64,000 nt of DNA from Flaviramulus_B aquimarinus. Lineage in GTDB: Bacteria; Bacteroidota; Bacteroidia; Flavobacteriales; Flavobacteriaceae. Numbering within the stretch: the first letter of the stretch is position 1; each line of letters begins with the position of its first letter. Made by a program: the position numbers and the translations under genes. The DNA is taken from the NCBI RefSeq assembly GCF_039543205.1, contig NZ_BAABJH010000001.1:434001-498000 (forward strand), in the 5' to 3' direction. Positions 32,999-41,478 of the stretch are shown one piece after another. Under the pieces are notes generated by a model. It saw only the letters and a program-made list of their open reading frames with translations, was not told the origin of the DNA and made no database searches.

Positions 32999-35900
32999 AT
33001 GATTCATTTCTTTGGAAACGTAAATAGCAAAGTTTTTGCTGTTCAAACCACAAAAGAATTATCAACTGAAACCATTTCAAAACTAGTATGGTTATTTGGC
33101 AACCAGCCTAAAATAGAACAAGCATCTTTAGATGCTTTTTTTGTTGGACCTCGTGCTGCAATGATTACCCCTTGGAGTACCAATGCCGTTGAAATTACTC
33201 AAAATATGGGTATTTCTGATATTATTAGAATTGAGGAATTCCAAACTGTTTCAGAAGATTTTAATGATTTTGACCCCATGATTTCTGAAAAATTTAGCGG
33301 TTTAAATCAAGACTCATTTACCATTGATATCCAACCAGAACCTATCCTTAATATTGAAGATATTTCGGCATATAACCAACAGGAAGGTTTATCATTAAGT
33401 GATGAAGAAGTTGAATACTTGGAAGGTGTTTCAAAGAAAATCGGAAGACCATTAACCGACTCTGAAGTTTTTGGATTTTCTCAGGTGAATTCTGAGCACT
33501 GTCGCCATAAAATTTTTAACGGTACATTTGTTATTGATGGCGAGGAGAAACCAACATCGCTTTTCAAATTAATTAAAGAAACCTCCAAACAACACCCTAA
33601 CGATATTGTTTCAGCATATAAAGATAATGTGGCTTTTATTAAAGGCCCAAAAGTAGAACAATTCGCCCCCAAGCGTGCAGATGTTCCAGATTATTATACT
33701 ATTGAAGATTTTGATTCTGTGATTTCACTTAAAGCAGAAACACATAATTTCCCAACAACAGTTGAACCATTTAATGGTGCAGCAACAGGTGCTGGTGGAG
33801 AAATTAGAGATAGACTGGCTGGAGGAAAAGGTTCATTACCATTAGCAGGAACCGCCGTGTATATGACCTCATATTCTAGATTGGAAAAAAGCCGTCCTTG
33901 GGAAAACGGTGTTGAAGAACGCAATTGGTTATACCAAACCCCTATGGATATTTTAATAAAAGCATCCAACGGAGCTTCGGACTTTGGGAACAAGTTTGGG
34001 CAACCACTAATTAGTGGTTCAGTATTAACGTTTGAACATGAAGAAGAAGCAAGAAAGTTAGGCTTCGACAAAGTCATTATGCAAGCAGGAGGCATTGGTT
34101 ATGGAAAACAAGATCAAGCCTTAAAAGACACACCAAAAACTGGTGATAAAATCGTTATTCTTGGTGGGGAAAATTACCGTATTGGAATGGGTGGTGCTGC
34201 GGTATCATCTGCAGATACTGGTGCGTTTGCTTCTGGAATCGAATTAAACGCCGTACAACGTTCTAACCCAGAAATGCAAAAACGAGCGGCCAATGCTGTA
34301 CGTGGCATGGTTGAAAGTGATGAAAATTTTATTGTTTCCATACATGACCATGGTGCTGGCGGACACTTAAATTGTCTATCAGAATTAGTTGAAGATACTG
34401 GTGGTAAAATTGATTTAGATGCTTTACCTGTTGGTGACCCAACCCTATCTGATAAAGAAATAATTGGTAATGAATCTCAAGAGCGTATGGGATTGGTTAT
34501 TGGTGAAGAACATTTAGAAACACTCCATAACATTGCAGACCGTGAGCGTTCACCAATGTATACCGTTGGTGATGTTACTGGTGATGACCGTTTTACATTT
34601 GAATCTAAAACCAATGGCAGTAAGCCTATGGATTTAGCTATGGAAGATATGTTTGGCAGTTCACCAAAAACGATAATGACAGACAAAACAGTTAAAAGAA
34701 ATTATAGTCATATTTCTTATAACACTAATGATTTTTACACCTATCTAGACCAAGTTTTACAACTTGAAGCTGTAGCATGTAAAGACTGGCTAACAAATAA
34801 AGTAGACCGCTGTGTTGGCGGTAAAGTGGCTAAACAGCAATGTGTTGGCCCTTTACAAATACCGCTTAACAACGTAGGTGTTATGGCACTAGATTATAAA
34901 GGAAAAGAAGGTGTCGCGACATCGATTGGACACTCTCCTATTTCTGGATTAATCAATCCCGTTGCTGGGAGTAGAAATTCCATTACCGAAGCATTGACCA
35001 ATATTATTTGGGCACCATTAAAAAATGGCTTAACATCTATTTCATTATCTGCCAACTGGATGTGGCCTTGTAAAAACGAAGGTGAAGATGCGCGCTTGTA
35101 TGAAGCCGTTCAAGCCATTTCAGAATTTGCTATTGATTTAGGTATTAATGTGCCAACAGGGAAAGATTCACTTTCCATGAAGCAAAAATATCCTAACGAA
35201 GATGTGATTTCTCCGGGAACAGTTATTATTTCAGCTGGTGCAAACTGTAATAATATTTCAAAAATTGTTGAACCTGTTTTTAATAAAAATGCTGGCGATA
35301 TTTATTATATCAATATATCCCAAGATGATTTTAAATTAGGTGGAAGCTCATTTGCTCAAATACTGAATAAAATAGGAAATGATGCACCTAATGTAAAAGA
35401 TGCCGCTTACGTTAAAACAGTTTTTAACACCATTCAAGATTTAATTAGAAATGAGCAAATTGTTGCCGGACATGATGTGGCTTCAGGTGGGTTAATTACC
35501 ACGCTTTTAGAATTATGTTTTGCAGATACGAATTTAGGTGCTGAATTGGATCTTTCGGCTTTAAATGAAAAAGATGCATTCAAAATCTTATTTGCTGAAA
35601 ATGCAGGTATCGTTATTCAAGCTAAAGATGTTTCAATTGAAAAGGTTTTATCTGGTGCCAATATTGAATTCTTCAACATTGGTAAAGTAAATGAAAGTGA
35701 TACACTAAACATTATTAATAATGCTGAAGTATTTACCATGACCGTTTCACGATTACGCGATGTTTGGTATAAAACGTCTTTCCTTTTAGATCAAAAACAA
35801 ACCGCTAATAATTTAGCTCAAGATCGTTTTGATAATTATAAAAACCAACCGCTACAATATACGTTCCCTAAACATTTTACAGGAAAATTACCGGTCATTG

Positions 35901-36655
35901 GAAAAACAAGACCTAAAGCAGCCATACTACGTGAAAAGGGATCTAATTCTGAACGCGAAATGGCAAACGCCATGTATTTAGCTGGCTTTGATGTTAAAGA
36001 CGTACACATGACCGATTTAATTTCTGGTCGTGAAACTTTAGAAGACATTCAATTTTTAGGAGCTGTTGGTGGCTTTAGTAATTCGGATGTTTTAGGCTCT
36101 GCCAAAGGTTGGGCAGGTGCCATTAAATATAATGAAAAGGCTAATAAAGTTATTAAAGATTTCTTTGCTAGAGAAGACACCTTATCCGTTGGAATATGCA
36201 ATGGCTGTCAACTATGGATGGAATTGGACCTTATAAATCCTGACCATGAAATTCATGGTAAAATGCATCATAACGATTCTCATAAACACGAAAGCTCTTT
36301 TACTTCAGTAAAAATTCAAGAGAACAATTCGGTTATGCTATCAACACTTGCAGGAAGCACTTTAGGAGTTTGGATTTCGCATGGTGAAGGAAAATTTAAT
36401 TTACCTTACTCTGAAGACAAATACCAAATTGTTGCTAAATATGGTTACGAAGGCTATCCGCATAACCCTAACGGTTCGGATTTCAACACCGCTATGATGT
36501 CTGACAAAACAGGACGCCATTTGGTAACCATGCCACATATTGAGCGTTCTACATTCCAATGGAATTGGGCAAACTATCCAGAAGGACGTAAAGATGAAGT
36601 GTCGCCTTGGTTAGAAGCTTTTGTGAATGCTAGACTTTGGTTAGAGAACAAGTAA
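32999..36655 (+). CDS. purL: Phosphoribosylformylglycinamidine synthase PurL (large, single-chain form)
   Basis: The protein has 1218 residues and is full length, with all parts of the large FGAM synthase: N-terminal PurS-like region, linker, two AIR-synthase-like halves and a C-terminal glutaminase. Recognisable motifs are SEHCRHKIF near 166, ETHNFPTTVEPFNGAATGAGGEIRD near 250 (written here as its parts ETHNFP and GAATGAGGEIRD), HDVASGG, and the glutaminase GICNGCQLW (catalytic Cys) with PHIERSTFQWN. It performs the fourth step of purine synthesis. It stands alone between two terminator or promoter regions. Confidence 0.95.
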   Translation: MIHFFGNVNSKVFAVQTTKELSTETISKLVWLFGNQPKIEQASLDAFFVGPRAAMITPWSTNAVEITQNMGISDIIRIEEFQTVSEDFNDFDPMISEKFSGLNQDSFTIDIQPEPILNIEDISAYNQQEGLSLSDEEVEYLEGVSKKIGRPLTDSEVFGFSQVNSEHCRHKIFNGTFVIDGEEKPTSLFKLIKETSKQHPNDIVSAYKDNVAFIKGPKVEQFAPKRADVPDYYTIEDFDSVISLKAETHNFPTTVEPFNGAATGAGGEIRDRLAGGKGSLPLAGTAVYMTSYSRLEKSRPWENGVEERNWLYQTPMDILIKASNGASDFGNKFGQPLISGSVLTFEHEEEARKLGFDKVIMQAGGIGYGKQDQALKDTPKTGDKIVILGGENYRIGMGGAAVSSADTGAFASGIELNAVQRSNPEMQKRAANAVRGMVESDENFIVSIHDHGAGGHLNCLSELVEDTGGKIDLDALPVGDPTLSDKEIIGNESQERMGLVIGEEHLETLHNIADRERSPMYTVGDVTGDDRFTFESKTNGSKPMDLAMEDMFGSSPKTIMTDKTVKRNYSHISYNTNDFYTYLDQVLQLEAVACKDWLTNKVDRCVGGKVAKQQCVGPLQIPLNNVGVMALDYKGKEGVATSIGHSPISGLINPVAGSRNSITEALTNIIWAPLKNGLTSISLSANWMWPCKNEGEDARLYEAVQAISEFAIDLGINVPTGKDSLSMKQKYPNEDVISPGTVIISAGANCNNISKIVEPVFNKNAGDIYYINISQDDFKLGGSSFAQILNKIGNDAPNVKDAAYVKTVFNTIQDLIRNEQIVAGHDVASGGLITTLLELCFADTNLGAELDLSALNEKDAFKILFAENAGIVIQAKDVSIEKVLSGANIEFFNIGKVNESDTLNIINNAEVFTMTVSRLRDVWYKTSFLLDQKQTANNLAQDRFDNYKNQPLQYTFPKHFTGKLPVIGKTRPKAAILREKGSNSEREMANAMYLAGFDVKDVHMTDLISGRETLEDIQFLGAVGGFSNSDVLGSAKGWAGAIKYNEKANKVIKDFFAREDTLSVGICNGCQLWMELDLINPDHEIHGKMHHNDSHKHESSFTSVKIQENNSVMLSTLAGSTLGVWISHGEGKFNLPYSEDKYQIVAKYGYEGYPHNPNGSDFNTAMMSDKTGRHLVTMPHIERSTFQWNWANYPEGRKDEVSPWLEAFVNARLWLENK

Positions 36656-36659
36656 AATA

Positions 36660-36695
36660 AAAGCCTAGAAATGCATTAATGCATTTCTAGGCTTT
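36660..36695. terminator. Bidirectional terminator between purL and the OFA transporter gene
   Basis: AAAGCCTAGAAATGCAT and ATGCATTTCTAGGCTTT form a perfect 17-bp stem with a 2-nt loop. It lies between convergent genes, with an A-rich left flank and T-ending right arm, so it can serve both. Confidence 0.85.
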
Positions 36696-36739
36696 CCAAC
36701 TGATTCAAATAAAAATGAACTAAATTTTAGTTTTCTATT

Positions 36740-38008
36740 TTAAGCAAATTTCAACTTTTTACCTGCTTTTTCATCCATTTTCTTGTATGCCTTTGTCACC
36801 GTTCTTTTCATTAATAATGAAACTATAAACGCTACTACAAACAAGCCTGCAAAGACTTTTAATGTTGTATCTAAAGACCCTGTACTATTCTTGACTACAT
36901 CATAAATTGTAGGACCAACAACTCCTGCTAATCCCCAAGCTGCCAATACCATACCATGTATAGCGCCTAACTGCTTTGTTCCGAATAAATCTCCTAAAAA
37001 CGCTGGTAGGGTTGCAAAACCACCGCCATACATTGTTATAACCGTAAACAACACGATTAAGAATGCCAATTCCATTGTAATTTGCGGAAGGAAGAAGAAT
37101 GCTAAAATTTGAAATCCAAAAAAGATAATGTATGTATTGGCTCTTCCGAGATAATCAGAAAGACTGGACCACATAATTCTACCTAATCCATTAAATACGC
37201 CTATTAGACCTACTATACCTGCAGCTTCCATAGGTGTATAATTAAGCTTTTCTTGCATCATGGGGCTTGCTGCAGATATTATAGCAATACCGCAGGCTAT
37301 ATTTATAAACATCATAATCCAGATGTAATAAAAACGTGATGTTTTTAAGGAGGCGTTGGCATCAATATTTGCCATATCGGTCTTGATTGTTTTTCCTTCT
37401 CCTGGTTTATATCCTTCTGGCATATAGCCTTCGGGCGGTCTTTCAATATATCTTGCAGAAGATAATATGAGGATCATATAAATAATACCTAGAATATAAA
37501 AGGCATTTGAAACGCCTACTGCATCAAATAGCGATTGCATTACAGGTCCAAAAATTAAAGCTGCAAAACCAAAGCCCATTATCGCCATTCCTGTTGCCAA
37601 TCCACGTCTGTCTGGAAACCATTTCACCAATGTACTTACAGGCGTAATATAACCAAGTCCTAGACCGATTCCTCCAATAACGCCGTAGCATAAATAAAAC
37701 AGTTGTAACGATTCCAATTGAACAGCTAATCCTGAGCCTAAAATACCAACGCCATAAAATAGCCCGGCGGTTGTCCCACTAATTTTTGGTCCTACTTTTT
37801 CAACCCAGCGCCCTAAAAATGCTGCTGATAAACCTAAAAGTAAAATGGCAATTTTAAATGCCCATTTTATGACACTTCCATCAACATCAAAAATATCTTT
37901 AACAGGATTGGTCATTACCGAATAAGCATATACTGATCCTATTGAAATATGGATTCCTACTGCTGAAGCAGCGATTAGCCATCGGTTTTTAAGTTTCTGT
38001 GTTTTCAT
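36740..38008 (-). CDS. MFS transporter, oxalate/formate antiporter (OFA) family
   Basis: The protein has 422 residues with 12 predicted transmembrane helices. The start GIHISIGSVYAYSVMTNPV and the central GFGFAALIFGPVM are characteristic of the OFA subfamily. A cytosolic loop with PPEGYMPEGYKPGEG lies between helices 6 and 7. It is 38 bp downstream of pflA, in the pflB-pflA unit. Export of formate made by pyruvate formate-lyase, or monocarboxylate exchange, is therefore the likely role. OFA members also carry oxalate or lactate, so formate is inferred from context. Confidence 0.85.
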   Translation of the reverse strand: MKTQKLKNRWLIAASAVGIHISIGSVYAYSVMTNPVKDIFDVDGSVIKWAFKIAILLLGLSAAFLGRWVEKVGPKISGTTAGLFYGVGILGSGLAVQLESLQLFYLCYGVIGGIGLGLGYITPVSTLVKWFPDRRGLATGMAIMGFGFAALIFGPVMQSLFDAVGVSNAFYILGIIYMILILSSARYIERPPEGYMPEGYKPGEGKTIKTDMANIDANASLKTSRFYYIWIMMFINIACGIAIISAASPMMQEKLNYTPMEAAGIVGLIGVFNGLGRIMWSSLSDYLGRANTYIIFFGFQILAFFFLPQITMELAFLIVLFTVITMYGGGFATLPAFLGDLFGTKQLGAIHGMVLAAWGLAGVVGPTIYDVVKNSTGSLDTTLKVFAGLFVVAFIVSLLMKRTVTKAYKKMDEKAGKKLKFA

Positions 38009-38046
38009 TATTTATAAAATTTGAGTGTGCTTTTCAGCAACACATC

Positions 38047-38769
38047 TTAATTTGTTTTTACTTCTTTAAAGTACTTTTCTAATATAATTACTGCAGATTT
38101 TATTTCCTCGGCAGTATTTTCGCGAGCATCTTTCAATTGATACTCCCAACCTAAAGATTCCCATTTATGAATACCTAGTTTGTGATAAGGCTGAAGTTCA
38201 ATTTTTTCAATGGTTTTATAATCTTTGAAATACTCACCCATGGCATGCAGCAATTCTGGTGTATTTGTAAGTCCTGGTATCAATACGTAGCGCAACCACA
38301 TTTTTTTTCCTGAAGCTTCTCTATATTTTGCAAAATTGAATGTCGTTTCTTTGTTCTTTTGCCCAGTTATATACTTATAACCTTCCTCAGTCATGTGTTT
38401 AATATCCAACATTACCAAATCAGTATACTCATCTAATAATTCTTCTGTAAAATGATTTAACAATCTACCGTTTGTATCTATATTGGTATGAATACTTTCT
38501 TGTTTTAGTCTTTTAAAAAAGGGAATTAATGCTTTTGACTGTAGCAAAGGTTCTCCTCCTGAAACTGTTACCCCTCCTTTTTTACCAAAGTAAGGTTTCA
38601 TTTTTACAGCCATTTCTACAAGCTCTTCAATAGGATATGATATTCCTCCAGTCGTATCAATAGTATCTGGGTTATGGCAATACAAACATTTTAGTTTGCA
38701 ACCTTGGAGAAAAAGCACCATTCTCACACCTGGTCCATCATGGGTTCCAAATGATTCGATTGAGTGCAC
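38047..38769 (-). CDS. pflA: Pyruvate formate-lyase-activating enzyme PflA
   Basis: The protein has 240 residues and is a radical SAM protein of the glycyl-radical-activase family. The cluster motif is C-x3-C-x2-C in QGCKLKCLYCHNPD, followed by SGGEPLLQ. The conserved N-terminus HSIESFGTHDGPGVRM starts at a GTG; no ATG is available before an upstream stop. It generates the glycyl radical on PflB using SAM and reduced flavodoxin. It is separated from pflB by 108 bp containing a strong hairpin, so less activase than lyase may be made. Confidence 0.94.
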   Translation of the reverse strand: MHSIESFGTHDGPGVRMVLFLQGCKLKCLYCHNPDTIDTTGGISYPIEELVEMAVKMKPYFGKKGGVTVSGGEPLLQSKALIPFFKRLKQESIHTNIDTNGRLLNHFTEELLDEYTDLVMLDIKHMTEEGYKYITGQKNKETTFNFAKYREASGKKMWLRYVLIPGLTNTPELLHAMGEYFKDYKTIEKIELQPYHKLGIHKWESLGWEYQLKDARENTAEEIKSAVIILEKYFKEVKTN

Positions 38770-38816
38770 GTTTAGTATGTTATCTTGAGTTTTGATAGGT
38801 CAATTTTTTTTTAAAT

Positions 38817-38860
38817 AAGCATCCAAAAAAGAAGGCTTTGCACTCCTTTTTCAGATGCTT
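38817..38860 (-). terminator. Intercistronic hairpin between pflB and pflA
   Basis: The outer stem AAGCATC (38817-38823) / GATGCTT (38854-38860) encloses an A/G-rich arm pairing with a C/T-rich arm. It acts as an attenuator or mRNA-stability element setting the ratio of lyase to activase. The T run after it is imperfect. Confidence 0.55.
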
Positions 38861-38877
38861 TCAAAATATTAATAAAA

Positions 38878-41103
38878 CTACATGGATTCGTGGAAAGAAC
38901 GTGTAATCACTTCCATTTGCTGTTCTTTTGTTAATCTAACAAAGTTTACAGCGTAACCAGACACACGTATTGTTAGTTGTGGATATTCTTCAGGATACTC
39001 CATAGCATCAAGTAGCATTTCTTTATCCAGAACATTTACATTTAAATGTTGTGCATTTTTTATGAAATACCCATCTATAATCGTTGCTAAATTCTCAATT
39101 CTTTCATCAGCATCCGCACCTAATGATTTTGGTACTATTGAAAAGGTATTTGAAATACCATCTAATGAATCTTTATAATCAATTTTAGCTACAGAGTTTA
39201 ATGAGGCTATAGCACCATTACAATCGCGACCGTGCATTGGATTAGCACCAGGAGCAAAAGGTATTCCACTTGCTCTACCATCTGGAGTAGCACCGGTTTT
39301 TTTACCGTACGATACATTAGAGGTAATCGTTAATACAGACATTGTTGGTTCTGCATCTTTATACACAGATAATTTTTTTAACTCATTGTTGAAGTCAGCA
39401 ACAGCTTTTGCTGCTAATTCATCAACGGCATCCTCATCATTTCCATACTTTGGAAACTCACCTTCAACTTTAAAATCTACAGTTAAACCTTCTTCATTTC
39501 TAATTGGCTTTACGCTTGCATATTTGATAGCTGACAATGAATCTGCAACAATAGATAAACCAGCAATACCATAAGCAATATTAATACTTGGGTTGGTATC
39601 AATTAATGCCATTTGAGCTTTCTCATAATAGTATTTATCGTGCATGTAGTGAATAATATTCATAGAATCATTATAAACTCTTGCAACCTCTTTCATGGCA
39701 ATTTTAAAATTAACCATAACTTTATCGAAATCTAGATATTCGCAATTATAAGGTTCTATACCTTCTACCATTTGCTTACCTGTGTTTTCACAACGTCCAC
39801 CATTAATAGCTAACAATAGTGTTTTTGCTAAGTTAGTACGTGCTCCAAAAAATTGAATAGACTTTCCTAACTCTTGATAAGATACACAACATGCAATACC
39901 GTAATCATCAGACCCACGCTGCGCTCTCATTAAGTTATCATTTTCAAATTGAATTGAAGACGTATCAATAGCAACTTTAGAACAGTAGTTTTTAAAGTTT
40001 TCTGGTAACTGCTCAGACCAAAGTACAGTCATATTTGGTTCTGGAGAAGCACCTAAATTATACAACGTATTTAAGAAACGGAATGATGTTTTAGTTACTT
40101 TAGTTCTTCCATTATCAAACATACCCCCTATGGCTTCTGTTACCCAAGTAGGATCTCCTGCAAATATTTCATCATAAGCCTCCATTCTTAAATGACGTAC
40201 CATTCTTAATTTCATTACGAACTGGTCTATAAACTCTTGAGCTTCTTCTTCTGTAATAAGACCTGCTTGTAAATCATTTTCAATATAAATATCTAAGAAG
40301 GTAGAAGTATTCCCTAAAGACATGGCAGCACCATCTTGCTCTTTAACCGCAGCTAAGTACCCCATGTATGTCCATTGCACCGCTTCTTGAGCTGTAACTG
40401 CTGGACGCCCTAATTCTAAATCATAGGTATTACCTAAAGTAATGATATCTTGTAAAGCCCTAATTTGCTCAGAAACTTCTTCGCGCAAACGGATTACAGA
40501 TTCTGTCATTGGTCCTGTAATATTTGCCAAATCCTTTTTCTTCTCTTCAATTAAAAAATCAACTCCATAAAGTGCTACACGACGGTAATCACCAATAATT
40601 CTACCTCTAGCATAATTATCTGGCAATCCAGTTAAAAACCCTAAAGAACGAAACTTTCTAATTTCAGCATTATAAGCATCAAAAACCCCATCATTATGCG
40701 TTTTTACATACTTAGAAAACAACTCAGTTAAAGCATCATTTGGTTTTAAACCTTGCTCTTCTAATGCTTTTTGAACCACTTTAAAACCACCAAAAGGTTT
40801 CATAGCTCTTTTCAATAACTCATCGGTTTGCAAACCAACTATAACTTCATTGTCTTTATCAATATAACCAGCAGCAAAAGCGCTAATCGTTGAAATGGTT
40901 TCTGTATCTACAGAACGTACGCCATTATTTTGTCTCTCTTCTAGGGCTGCTTCTTTACAAATCTCCCATAATTTTTGAGTTTTGGCACTAGGTCCAGCTA
41001 AAAATTCGTGTGTTCCATGGTAAGGTGTTATGTTATTAATAACAAAATCCCTTACATTGACTTTCTTTGTCCAAATTCCGTAGTTAAATTGTTTTACTTC
41101 CAT
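38878..41103 (-). CDS. pflB: Formate C-acetyltransferase (pyruvate formate-lyase) PflB
   Basis: The protein has 741 residues, normal length. It converts pyruvate and CoA to acetyl-CoA and formate under anoxia. The two adjacent catalytic cysteines are in IACCVSYQ, and the radical glycine is Gly716 in RVSGYAVNFVRL near the C-terminus. The activase and a probable formate transporter follow. The promoter has a CTGACA-AA-TGTCAG palindrome 22 bp from a perfect TACCTTTG -7 box, the arrangement of an FNR-activated gene. Presence of this oxygen-sensitive enzyme shows fermentative capacity. Confidence 0.96.
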   Translation of the reverse strand: MEVKQFNYGIWTKKVNVRDFVINNITPYHGTHEFLAGPSAKTQKLWEICKEAALEERQNNGVRSVDTETISTISAFAAGYIDKDNEVIVGLQTDELLKRAMKPFGGFKVVQKALEEQGLKPNDALTELFSKYVKTHNDGVFDAYNAEIRKFRSLGFLTGLPDNYARGRIIGDYRRVALYGVDFLIEEKKKDLANITGPMTESVIRLREEVSEQIRALQDIITLGNTYDLELGRPAVTAQEAVQWTYMGYLAAVKEQDGAAMSLGNTSTFLDIYIENDLQAGLITEEEAQEFIDQFVMKLRMVRHLRMEAYDEIFAGDPTWVTEAIGGMFDNGRTKVTKTSFRFLNTLYNLGASPEPNMTVLWSEQLPENFKNYCSKVAIDTSSIQFENDNLMRAQRGSDDYGIACCVSYQELGKSIQFFGARTNLAKTLLLAINGGRCENTGKQMVEGIEPYNCEYLDFDKVMVNFKIAMKEVARVYNDSMNIIHYMHDKYYYEKAQMALIDTNPSINIAYGIAGLSIVADSLSAIKYASVKPIRNEEGLTVDFKVEGEFPKYGNDEDAVDELAAKAVADFNNELKKLSVYKDAEPTMSVLTITSNVSYGKKTGATPDGRASGIPFAPGANPMHGRDCNGAIASLNSVAKIDYKDSLDGISNTFSIVPKSLGADADERIENLATIIDGYFIKNAQHLNVNVLDKEMLLDAMEYPEEYPQLTIRVSGYAVNFVRLTKEQQMEVITRSFHESM

Positions 41104-41152
41104 TGTTTTATTGTATTTATATTTTGAAAAAACATGTCTATTTTTATATACT

Positions 41153-41160
41153 CAAAGGTA
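41153..41160 (-). promoter_or_regulatory. -7 box of the pflB promoter
   Basis: The minus strand reads TACCTTTG, a perfect TAnnTTTG, separated by exactly 22 bp from the FNR-like palindrome. Confidence 0.65.
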
Positions 41161-41182
41161 AATACCAAGACCAACTATAAAA

Positions 41183-41196
41183 CTGACAAATGTCAG
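41183..41196 (-). promoter_or_regulatory. FNR-type operator upstream of pflB
   Basis: CTGACAAATGTCAG: perfect 6-bp arms around AA, containing TGA-N6-TCA. Its centre lies about 29 nt upstream of the -7 box, matching class II activation near -41. Confidence 0.75.
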
Positions 41197-41427
41197 TAAA
41201 CCTAATAAAAATACATATTCATGAAGCTTGTTTAACGAAAACGTTTGAAATATAAAAACCTTAAAATGAAATGTTTATTCTTTTAACTTTTTTACTGTAT
41301 AAACCTTAATAAATAGCATTTTTTTAAGATGGTTATTACACACATTTTCATTATAAGATACAACTTTCATAAAAATTGATAACCCTAAAATATTTTATAT
41401 ATATTTAATAATAAACTGAATTATAAA
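41197..41427. other. Long AT-rich gap between pflB and ppdK
   Basis: About 230 bp lie between the pflB operator and the ppdK terminator. Both strands show only short AT-rich runs with frequent stops. I see no gene, RNA or clear repeat. Confidence 0.4.
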
Positions 41428-41457
41428 CCCCCAAAATAGATTTATTTATTTTGGGGG
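41428..41457 (-). terminator. Rho-independent terminator of ppdK
   Basis: CCCCCAAAATA and TATTTTGGGGG form an 11-bp GC-capped stem with an 8-nt loop. It lies 21 bp past the ppdK stop and is followed on the minus strand by TTTATAATT. Confidence 0.85.
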
Positions 41458-41478
41458 CTTAACTAAAAAAATATAATA

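Noticed and set aside
33694..34095. Long open frame antisense to purL (133 codons)
   Set aside because: It lies wholly within a well-supported gene, has no family resemblance, and arises from the codon bias of the coding strand.
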